Source: Myxococcus stipitatus (GTDB lineage Bacteria; Myxococcota; Myxococcia; Myxococcales; Myxococcaceae). Taken from it: a DNA stretch of 64,000 nucleotides. The notes below the pieces were generated by a model that saw only the letters and a list, made by a program, of their open reading frames with translations, was not told the DNA's origin and ran no database searches. Every line of letters begins with the position of its first letter. Position 1 is the first letter of the stretch. Below are positions 1 through 7,412 of the stretch, one piece after another. A program made the translations under genes and the position numbers. The stretch spans positions 106,542 through 170,541 of the forward strand of contig NZ_JAKCFI010000016.1 in the NCBI RefSeq assembly GCF_021412625.1, in the 5' to 3' direction.

Positions 1-981
1 GTAGATCTGCTGGATGATGCCGGCGAGCCGGAAGATTCCGAAGACCTCGTAGAAGGTCCAGTCGTCGGGCTCCAGGCCGGAGCGCTCGAGGTAGTAGTCC
101 ACGACCTCCTGGCGGGTCAGCATGCCGGGGACGTGCGTGGGCTGGCGGCGGGTGGCGCGGAAGAAGAAGTCGTCGTCGGCCTGGACCCAGTAGGCCAGGG
201 CGCTGCCCAGGTCCATGAGCGGGTCGCCGAGCGTGGCCATCTCCCAGTCGAGCACGCCGATGACCTGGGTGGGGTCCTCCGGGTCCAGCACGACGTTGTC
301 GAAGCGCCAGTCGTTGTGGATGACGCACGTGGCGAGGTCGTTCGGAATGTGCTCCTTCAGCCAGTCGCGCACGTAGTGGAAGCTGGGGACGTTCCAGGTG
401 CGGGCCTTCTCGTAGCGGTCCGACCAGCCCTCCACCTGCCGGCGCGGGTAGCCGGGGCCCTTGCCCAGCGATGCGAGCCCCACCTTCGTGGGGTCCACCG
501 CGTGCAGCTCCAGGAGCTTGTCGATGACGTTGACGCACAGCTTGCGCGTGTCGGCGCGGTCCAGGTTCATCCCCTTGGGCATGTTGGCGCGGGGGATGAG
601 GCCGTCGATGCGCTCCATGACGTAGAAGTCGCTGCCGATGACGGCCGCGTCCTGGCACAGCGCCACCATCTCCGGCACGCGCGGGTAGGCGGGCTTGAGC
701 GCCTTCTGCACGCGGTACTCACGCGCCATGTCGTGGGCGGACTTCGCCTTCGTGCCGGCGGGGGGCCGGCGCAGGATGAGGTCGCGCTTGGGGTACTTGA
801 GGCGGTAGGTCCAGTTGGACGCGCCGCCCGAGTACTGCGTCACGGTGGGCAGGCCCTCGAGCGTGGGGACCTGCTGCTTCAGCCAGGCGTCGATGGAGGC
901 GACGTCCAGCTCCTCGCCGGAGCGGACGGCGCCCGAGGCATCCTGGGGACGGGACGGCGGCTTGGGGGCGTGGGTGGCCAT
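1..981 (-). CDS. Phosphotransferase (APH/choline-kinase fold), partial
   Basis: The gene runs off the left edge; 327 codons are visible, starting at ATG 981. An AGAGGTGA ribosome site precedes the start. The APH-type catalytic loop is intact: HNDWRFDN at residues 222-229 and the metal-binding DWEMAT around D245. Such proteins transfer the gamma-phosphate of ATP to a hydroxyl. The gene begins 10 bp after the stop of an acyl-CoA dehydrogenase, matching the kinase-plus-dehydrogenase architecture fused in animal ACAD10/ACAD11 and separate in Pseudomonas LvaA/LvaC. In those systems the kinase phosphorylates the 4-hydroxyl of 4-hydroxyacyl-CoA. A 4-hydroxyacyl-CoA substrate is therefore more likely here than an aminoglycoside, but this is inferred from context. 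The missing C-terminus is outside the window. Confidence 0.88.
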   Translation of the reverse strand, partial: MATHAPKPPSRPQDASGAVRSGEELDVASIDAWLKQQVPTLEGLPTVTQYSGGASNWTYRLKYPKRDLILRRPPAGTKAKSAHDMAREYRVQKALKPAYPRVPEMVALCQDAAVIGSDFYVMERIDGLIPRANMPKGMNLDRADTRKLCVNVIDKLLELHAVDPTKVGLASLGKGPGYPRRQVEGWSDRYEKARTWNVPSFHYVRDWLKEHIPNDLATCVIHNDWRFDNVVLDPEDPTQVIGVLDWEMATLGDPLMDLGSALAYWVQADDDFFFRATRRQPTHVPGMLTRQEVVDYYLERSGLEPDDWTFYEVFGIFRLAGIIQQIY

Positions 982-991
982 GGGGGTTCGT

Positions 992-2227
992 TCACCTCTT
1001 GGAGAAGCCGCGCTTGCCCAGCTCGATGCGCGCGATGACGCCCTTGTGGACCTCGTCCGGCCCGTCCGCCAGGCGCAGGGTGCGCGCCTGTCCGAAGAAG
1101 CCCGCCAGCGGCGTGTCGTTGGAGACGCCCGCGCCGCCGTGCAGCTGGATGGCGTCGTCCACGATGCGCTGGAGCACGCTGGGGGCGACGACCTTGATGG
1201 CGGAGATTTCGGTCATCGCGCCCAGGGGACCGACCTCGTCCATCTTCCACGCGGCGTAGAGGGTGAGCAGGCGGGCCTGGTCGATGGCGATGCGGGCCTC
1301 CGCGATGCGCTCCCGGTTGCCGCCCAGGTTGAGGAGGGGCTTGCCGAAGGCGGTGCGGTTCATGCCGCGGTCGATCATCAGCTCCAGCGCGCGCTCGGCC
1401 GCGCCGATGCAGCGCATGCAGTGGTGGATGCGGCCGGGGCCCAGGCGGCCCTGGGCGATCTCGAAGCCCATGCCCGGCCCGCCGATGATGTTGGACACGG
1501 GCACGCGCACGTCGGTGAAGTGGACCTCGCCGTGGCCGTGGGGCGCGTCGTATTCACCGAAGACGGGGAGCATGCGCTTGATGGACACGCCCGGCGAGTC
1601 CAGCGGCACGAGCACCATGGAGTGCTGGTGGTGGCGGTCCGCGCCGGTGTCGGGCGTGCGCGCCATGAAGATGGCGATGCGGGCCTTGGGGTGGCCCAGG
1701 CCGGTGGTCCACCACTTGGAGCCGTTGAGGACGACCTCGTTGCCGTCGACGACGGCGGTGGCCTCCATGTTGGTGGCGTCGGACGAGGCGACGCCGGGCT
1801 CGGTCATGCAGAAGACGGAGCGGATCTCCCCGGCGAGCAGGGGCTTGAGCCAGCGCTCCTTCTGCGCGTCGGTGCCGTACTTCCAGAGCACCTCCATGTT
1901 GCCGGTGTCCGGGGCGTTGCAGTTGAAGACCTCGGGGGCCATGAGGCTGCGCCCCGTCTCCTCGGCGATGGGGGCGTACTCCAGCGTCGACAGGCCGGGG
2001 GCCAGCTTCTCGTCGGGGAGGAAGAGGTTCCACAGCCCCTGGGCGCGGGCCTTGGCCTTGAGGTCCTCCATCACGGAGGAGACCGGCCACGTCTTCCAGT
2101 CGCCAGCGCGGGAGCTCTCGGACACCTCCTGGTGGTAGCGCCCCTCGTTCGGCTCGATGTGCTCGCGCATGAAGCGCTTCACGCGCTCCAGGTAGTCCTT
2201 GCTTCTGGCGCTCGGCTCGAAGTCCAC
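992..2227 (-). CDS. Acyl-CoA dehydrogenase family protein (ACAD10/11-like)
   Basis: This is a 411-residue flavoprotein of the acyl-CoA dehydrogenase family. The FAD-binding segment FCMTEPGVASSDATN and the C-terminal LHGGAGVSNDTPLAGFF loop are visible, and length is usual for the family. I chose GTG 2227 because GGAGGAA lies six bases upstream; the longer frame to ATG 2308 would run into the divergent LysR start and has no ribosome site. It is the first gene of a two-gene unit with the APH-type kinase. In the ACAD11/LvaC scheme the dehydrogenase-fold partner eliminates the phosphate of a 4-phosphoacyl-CoA to give an enoyl-CoA for beta-oxidation. Ordinary acyl-CoA dehydrogenation remains possible. 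Confidence 0.9.
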   Translation of the reverse strand: MDFEPSARSKDYLERVKRFMREHIEPNEGRYHQEVSESSRAGDWKTWPVSSVMEDLKAKARAQGLWNLFLPDEKLAPGLSTLEYAPIAEETGRSLMAPEVFNCNAPDTGNMEVLWKYGTDAQKERWLKPLLAGEIRSVFCMTEPGVASSDATNMEATAVVDGNEVVLNGSKWWTTGLGHPKARIAIFMARTPDTGADRHHQHSMVLVPLDSPGVSIKRMLPVFGEYDAPHGHGEVHFTDVRVPVSNIIGGPGMGFEIAQGRLGPGRIHHCMRCIGAAERALELMIDRGMNRTAFGKPLLNLGGNRERIAEARIAIDQARLLTLYAAWKMDEVGPLGAMTEISAIKVVAPSVLQRIVDDAIQLHGGAGVSNDTPLAGFFGQARTLRLADGPDEVHKGVIARIELGKRGFSKR

Positions 2228-2304
2228 GGGGTTCCTCCTCGACGTGAGGCTCCATCCTTGGCACTCGGCTGTTGATGAATCCACTGAATGTTGGTCATGT
2301 GTCG

Positions 2305-2323
2305 TCATGAAGCCAGTTCATGA
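2305..2323. promoter_or_regulatory. Palindromic LysR-type box over the regulator's start codon
   Basis: TCATGAA-N5-TTCATGA is a perfect 7-bp inverted repeat covering the ATG (2307) of the LysR gene. It contains a dyad-symmetric T-N11-A core at 2308-2320, the classical LysR-family recognition shape. It sits about 80 bp upstream of the divergent acyl-CoA dehydrogenase start. The position would suit both negative autoregulation and activation of the neighbour. Binding itself is inferred. Confidence 0.5.
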
Positions 2324-3227
2324 TTCGGGGCCGAAGCCGGCGCCGGACCTCAACCTCTTCCGCGTGTTCGACGTCGTGTATCGGGAGCGCAACCTCACGC
2401 GCGCGGCGGAGGTGTTGTTCCTGAGCCAGTCGGCGGTGAGCCACGCGCTCGCGCGGCTGCGGGAGCAGCTGGGCTCTCCGCTGTTCGTGCGGCGGGGCAG
2501 GGGGGTGGCGCCCACGCCGCTGGCGGACCGGCTGGCACCGGAGATTCGCGAGGCGCTGGCGCTGCTCCAGCAGGCGCTGCACCACACGCGCGTGTTCGAC
2601 CCGCATCGGGACGTGGGCACCTTCACGGTGGCGATGAACGACGTGCTGGAGCCGTCCGTGTTGTCCCGGCTGGTGCTGCGCTTCCGCGAGCGCAGCCCCC
2701 AGGCCCGCGTCAGCAGCGTCCGGTTGGACAGGCCCCGGCTGGAGCGGGACCTGGCGTCGGGAAGGCTGGACCTGGCCGTCGACGTGGAGCAGCCCACGGG
2801 GGCCGCGCTGCGCCACGCGCCGCTCATCCAGGATGGCTTCTGCGTGGTGAGCCGGCGCCGCAGGAAGCTGGACGTGGCCGCGTACATGGCCGCCCGGCAC
2901 GTCACCGTCTCCTCGCGCCGCACGGGCCTGGCGGTGGAGGACCTGGTGCTCAGCCGCCTGGGGTACCAGCGCGAGGTGATGGTGCGCTGCCAGCACTACG
3001 AGGCCGCGTGCCGCATCGTCTCGGACTCGGACCTGTTGTTGACCATGCCCCGGCGCCGCGCGGAGGAGATCAACGCGGTCCTCGGCAACCACCTGCTGCC
3101 CACGCCCCTGGCCCTGCCGCCGTTGGAGCTGCATGTCTACTGGCACCGGGCGGTGGATGGAGAGCCGCGCAGCCAGTGGTTGAGGGCGGAGCTGAAGGCG
3201 CTGCTGGAGGAGGGGGCGCGGCGGTAG
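2307..3227 (+). CDS. LysR-family transcriptional regulator
   Basis: The 306-residue protein begins with the typical LysR winged-helix domain: DLNLFRVFDVVYRERNLTRA, then a recognition helix in FLSQSAVSHALARLRE (about residues 30-50). A periplasmic-binding-protein-like effector domain follows. ATG 2307 is the best start, although it has no clear ribosome site. The gene is divergent from the acyl-CoA dehydrogenase/phosphotransferase pair with a gap of 79 bp, the usual arrangement of a LysR regulator with its target. The ligand is probably an acyl-CoA-related or hydroxy-acid compound, but nothing in the sequence identifies it. Confidence 0.93.
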   Translation: MKPVHDSGPKPAPDLNLFRVFDVVYRERNLTRAAEVLFLSQSAVSHALARLREQLGSPLFVRRGRGVAPTPLADRLAPEIREALALLQQALHHTRVFDPHRDVGTFTVAMNDVLEPSVLSRLVLRFRERSPQARVSSVRLDRPRLERDLASGRLDLAVDVEQPTGAALRHAPLIQDGFCVVSRRRRKLDVAAYMAARHVTVSSRRTGLAVEDLVLSRLGYQREVMVRCQHYEAACRIVSDSDLLLTMPRRRAEEINAVLGNHLLPTPLALPPLELHVYWHRAVDGEPRSQWLRAELKALLEEGARR

Positions 3228-3330
3228 TCGTCCCTGCATCGCGCGCGAAGTGGGGCGCGGAGGTGGTGACGCTGTCCGTTGTCAGTGGTGGTGTGCCTTC
3301 GGGCGGTGGGGGCCATCGCCCGTCGCGGCC

Positions 3331-3348
3331 CGTCACGCTCTGGTCACG
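3331..3348. repeat. 18-bp direct repeat, left copy
   Basis: CGTCACGCTCTGGTCACG lies 60 bp upstream of the polysaccharide deacetylase start. The same 18 bases with one mismatch recur just after that gene's stop, at 5924-5941. The pair frames the gene exactly. Confidence 0.6.
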
Positions 3349-3408
3349 GTGGATGAGGGGGGCTCCAGACGGCCTGTGCAGGGCCGGCAGGCAGGGAGCA
3401 TTCCATCC

Positions 3409-5902
3409 ATGAGACGACTTCTACTGACTCCGCTGCTGTTGGGCATTGCCTGTACGTCATCGACACCGTCATCGGAGACACCCGAGGAGCTCGGGACCCG
3501 GGCCGACCCGGTCCTGACGCATGACCAGATTGGCAACTTCACGCTCCCCTCCACGTTGCCGTACCGGACGGTGTCCTTCACGTTCGACGATGGGCCGGAC
3601 GTCAATTGGGTCGACAATGGCGTGACTCGCAACACGAGCCTGATGATCGCCGAGTACCTGAACCAGCAGGGAATCCGGGCGACGTTCTTCATCAATGGCG
3701 TGCGCATCGGCAAGAGCGCGTACCCCGCGAACTTCCTGTCGCAGATCGTCGCATTGGGGCATCGCGTCGCCAATCACACCTACGACCATGACGACCTCCC
3801 TAGCCTTTCGGGGACGCCCGCCGCCCAGGTCGCGGAGTTGCACGATAACCAAGTCATCCTGGACCCCTACATCACGGATGGCATGTATCTCTTCCGCGCT
3901 CCGGGGGACAACTGGGGACAGGTTCCCCGGGCGGACCTCCACGCGTGTGACGGCTCGTCGGCGGTCGCGGACAACCTGCGCGGCGACCCGCTCCTGTCCA
4001 AGCTGGCCGGACCGTTCTGCTTCGACTGGGACGCCCATGACTGGGTCTGCACGAGCGCGGAGCAGAACCTCACGCCCGAGCAGTGCGCGGCATACTACAT
4101 GTACATGGGCGAGGATCTGTATCCAGACCTCCCCAGCCGGGAACGCGGCATCATCCAGATGCACGACGCGAACCCGAACGCCTCCGGCACGCGCTGGGAA
4201 TATGACTTCGTGGTGGACCTGGTCACCCGGCTGAAGGCGAAGTCGGGCACGCCCTACGTGTTCGTCCCGCTCGACGCGATTCCCGGCGTCCGGGGAACGC
4301 TCAGCTTCCCCTCTCCGACGGATTGGACGAGGGGACAGCTCTACCTGTCGGACGCGGACAATTGGCAGTACGACGTCGGCCACTACGGGACCATCCGACT
4401 GGGAGACATCGACGGAGACGGTCGCGCCGACGTCTGCGGACGCGGAGGCTCCGGCATCCGGTGCGCGCTGTCGAATGGCGACGGGACGATGAAGCCCGAG
4501 CACCTCTGGCTCGGCATCGTCTCCGATGCCGACGGCTATCTGCCGGAGCAGTACAGCACGACCTTCCAGCTCGCTGACATCGACGGCGATGGTCGAGCGG
4601 ATGCCTGCATGCGAGGAGGGGATGGCTACATCTGCTTCAAGTCGCTCGCGGCCGATCCGCTCGACCCGCTCTCCCCCCCGCTTCTCGACGTCCGGGTGGC
4701 TGGCCGCGAGCTTCTCGGACGCGAACGGCTGGGGCGCCGACGCGGCGCGCTTCGGCTCGATTCGTGTCGGGGATGTCGATGGGGACGGCGACCAGGATGT
4801 CTGCGGGAGGAACGCCAGCGGGGAGATCGTCTGCAGCCTCTTCAACCCGAACCCTGGTGGCGGTGGGCCGACCTTCTCCGCCGCGGTGCCCTGGAGCCTG
4901 GCGTTCACCAGCGCGAGCTGGTCACCCCGCCCGTACGGAACCACCTTCGAACTGGCGAAGCTGAACGACGACAACAAGGCGGACCTCTGTGTCCGCGGGC
5001 CGGAGGGCCTGTGGTGCGCGCTGTCGACGGGGAGCGGCTTCGCGACGCCGACGCTCTGGACCCAGATGGCCTTCGATGACGCGTCCGGGTGGGCCACGAG
5101 TCCGTCGCGTTACAAGTCGATCCGCTTGGGCGACGTCGACGGAGATGGGCTCGCGGACGTCTGCGGCAGGCATTCGACCGGCGTCGTCTGTGCCTTCTCG
5201 ACGGGGAGCGAGTTCAAGAACTACCGATATGTGCTCAACACGAACTTCGGTGACGCCTTCAACTGGGGACAGCCCGAGTATGGCTCGACGTTCGCCCTGG
5301 AGGACGTCAATGGAGATGGTTACTCGGACGTCTGCGCGCGGGCGGCGGCGGGATTGACCTGCATGCTGGCCCCATCCCGTCTGGCGGAGTTCGATACGAC
5401 GTTGCGCGCGGGGCGTTGCGCGACCCACGGCACGTCGTGTGACTCCGGCATCTTCTACGAGGGGCGCGGCACGGTGAATCCGGAGGCCAACGGGCCCAAT
5501 ACCCTGCTGGCCGCGTGCGCGGATGGCAACGACGGGACCTATATGTCCAGCCCCTCCATCGAGCGCGTCAGGGTCACCACCACGGACCATCCCGCGACAC
5601 CGCTCGTGAACAGGGAGCTGGCCGTGGGCAAGAGCGTGCGTATCGAGGTCAGCGCGTACACCGATGTGTCCGGCAGGGTCCTGGAGTTCTTCCGCGCGGC
5701 GGATGCCACCAGCCCGGCGTGGGTGAGCCTGGGCGCGGTGACGCTGCCCGGCACGGGGCATGCCTTGGTGACGAGGACGTACACGCTGCCCTCGGGCTCC
5801 ACGCAGGCGGTGCGCGCCGTCCTGCGCCCGGCGGGCCTCTCTGGGGCCTGCCCCGGAGGGAACCTGACGGACGTGGATGACCTGGTCTTCGCCGTGAAGT
5901 GA
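3409..5902 (+). pseudogene. Secreted polysaccharide deacetylase with six FG-GAP/VCBS repeats, frameshifted
   Basis: Two reading frames together make one protein of about 830 residues. Frame 1 (ATG 3409) has a hydrophobic N-terminus ending in LLLGIAC, possibly a lipoprotein signal with a weak lipobox. A NodB deacetylase domain follows, with TFDDGPD at residues 58-64 and the metal ligands HTYDH at 123-127. FG-GAP calcium-binding repeats of the type DIDGDGRADVC begin near residue 324. At the C7 run 4673-4679 the frame is lost, and repeats 3-6 continue one base out of phase to the stop at 5900-5902. Removing one C restores an unbroken protein. Each blade carries a Cys pair. The likely role is extracellular deacetylation of chitin- or peptidoglycan-like polymers. 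The break may be a sequencing error, a slippage variant or a real lesion. Confidence 0.82.
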
Positions 5903-6524
5903 GGCCGGGGCTTCCGCCAGGCGCGTCACGCTCTCGTCACGCCTGACGGGCTTGGCTGTCGAGGTCCCACTGCTTGCGTCGGAACCGGCCGTCTGGCGGG
6001 TTCGGCGGCGGTGGGGCCTCGCGGTTCGTGTTCGAGGACCGGAGCAGGAAGCGCTGCTGGAGGCCGGACGGCGGTCTCGTCGGTTGTGTCCTGGCCTCGA
6101 GGCGAGGCCCATGAACGGAGCCCTGGATGAACACCCTGATACGGATGCCCGAGGCAGTGGCCTTCACGCTCGATGTCGCCGCGAGCGCCCCGAGATAGTC
6201 GTCCCCGCTTGCTCCGGTTGGGCTGACCGCGAGGGGGGCAGGGTGGGCGCGCGCACCATGCGCTCACCGGGTGGTCGATGCCGCTTCGGGGTCTGTTCCG
6301 GCTGCTCGAATCATCGCGTCATCGAGTGCGCCACGGGGGCCGGGACGGACATGGCCTCCAGGATGGTAGGAGCCTGGGGTCGATCCTCGCTGCCCGAGGA
6401 CCGGGGCCAGGGGCTTGGCGTCTTGCCAGGCCGCGCACGTTAGACGCGTGTCGATGCGAAGGACCCATGCTGGAGCGCGACATCCGCCCGCGCGATGGGG
6501 CTCGGGCGGATGAAGACGGGGCCG
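5903..6524. other. Intergenic region without a convincing gene
   Basis: Open frames exist on both strands, but they lack the strong third-position GC preference of the neighbours and have no recognisable motif. The left edge holds the second copy of the 18-bp direct repeat. The composition looks less GC-rich than the surrounding genes. It may be a decayed gene or simply spacer between a secreted-protein gene and the sigma-factor gene, which converge here. Confidence 0.5.
5924..5941. repeat. 18-bp direct repeat, right copy
   Basis: CGTCACGCTCTCGTCACG differs from the copy at 3331-3348 at a single base. It starts 21 bp after the stop of the deacetylase/FG-GAP gene. Confidence 0.6.
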
Positions 6525-7412
6525 TCAGACCATGAGCCCGCTCAGGCTCAGGTCCAGGCGGCTGCGAATCAATCCCAGGAAGCTCTCGAGCTGGGTGTCA
6601 TCGAGTTGCAGGCGCGAGGCCAGCTCCGTCCGCGTGAGCTTCAGGAGTCGCTCGCGGGCCAGCAGCACCCGGCGCGCCACGCCGGAGCGCGACTCTCCGA
6701 AGACGGTGGCCAGCTGGGTCATGCTGTAGCCGTGGAGGTGGTGCAGCCGCAGCAGCGCGCGCTCCGGTCCGGGCAGCGCGGCGAGCACCTTGCGAAGCAC
6801 CTCGACGACGACCGCGCGCGAGTCCTTGCGCAGCAACTCCAGCTCCGGGTCTCCCGGCGCGAGCAGCTGGACGTAGGACTCCGCTGACTTGTCGGCGGCG
6901 AGGTGTTGCCCCTCCCGGCCCGCCAGCTGCGAGGCGAGGCGGGCGGCGGAGATGGTGACCCAGGCCAGCAGGGGGCCACGACCGGAGTAGGTGGAGATCT
7001 TCGCGGGCACGCCGTCCCGGCCCAGCAGCAGCTGTTCGCGCAGTCGTTGGAGCGCCTCGTCCACCAGGTCCCGTGGCAGCGCATGCAGGCGGTCCGGAAT
7101 CCGCCGCAGGACGTGGTGCTCGAAGCCGAGCAGCGCGGCCTCCTCCCCCGTCGCGCACGCGCAGGCCAGGTACAGGTCGCTGGCGTGGAGCTGACGGAGG
7201 ACCTCCGGGGCGTTCTCGTCCGGGAGATGTCGGGCCAGGTGCTGGAGGAAGGTCGGGACGTCGAGCGTCAGGCCGGGCCAGGTCTCGCGGGCCGAGGCGA
7301 CGTGTCGCTCCAGGAGCGCCTCGAGGGACTCCACCGCGTCGACGAGCGCGGCCGTCCGGGGAGACAGCTCCGCTCGGAGCCGGGCCGCGAGCGGAGCGGG
7401 AGGGGACGTCAT
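6525..7412 (-). CDS. ECF-type (sigma-70 family) RNA polymerase sigma factor
   Basis: The 295-residue protein carries a sigma region-2-like segment around STYSGRGPLLAWVTISAARL and a region-4 helix-turn-helix in GYSMTQLATVFGESRSG followed by VARRVLLARERLL. It is longer than a minimal ECF factor because of an N-terminal extension. Its ATG overlaps the stop of the upstream kinase gene (ATGA, 7409-7412), so the two should be translated together. The kinase carries an anti-sigma-like zinc finger. The pair therefore resembles kinase-linked ECF systems in which phosphorylation or kinase contact controls the sigma factor. Target promoters are unknown; the divergent large gene at 10584 is the nearest candidate. 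Confidence 0.82.
   Translation of the reverse strand: MTSPPAPLAARLRAELSPRTAALVDAVESLEALLERHVASARETWPGLTLDVPTFLQHLARHLPDENAPEVLRQLHASDLYLACACATGEEAALLGFEHHVLRRIPDRLHALPRDLVDEALQRLREQLLLGRDGVPAKISTYSGRGPLLAWVTISAARLASQLAGREGQHLAADKSAESYVQLLAPGDPELELLRKDSRAVVVEVLRKVLAALPGPERALLRLHHLHGYSMTQLATVFGESRSGVARRVLLARERLLKLTRTELASRLQLDDTQLESFLGLIRSRLDLSLSGLMV

Noticed and set aside
815..2275. Long plus-strand open frames across the acyl-CoA dehydrogenase and many similar long frames elsewhere
   Set aside because: They are antisense shadows caused by high GC. They lack domain patterns, while the opposite strand encodes a clear family.
4673..4679. Programmed frameshifting in the deacetylase gene
   Set aside because: There is no slippery heptamer with a downstream structure, and the shift would need to be +1 on a plain C-run. 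A simple indel is more likely.
5952..6443. Possible gene in the gap after the deacetylase
   Set aside because: Third codon positions are not GC-enriched, no ribosome site is seen and no motif is recognisable.
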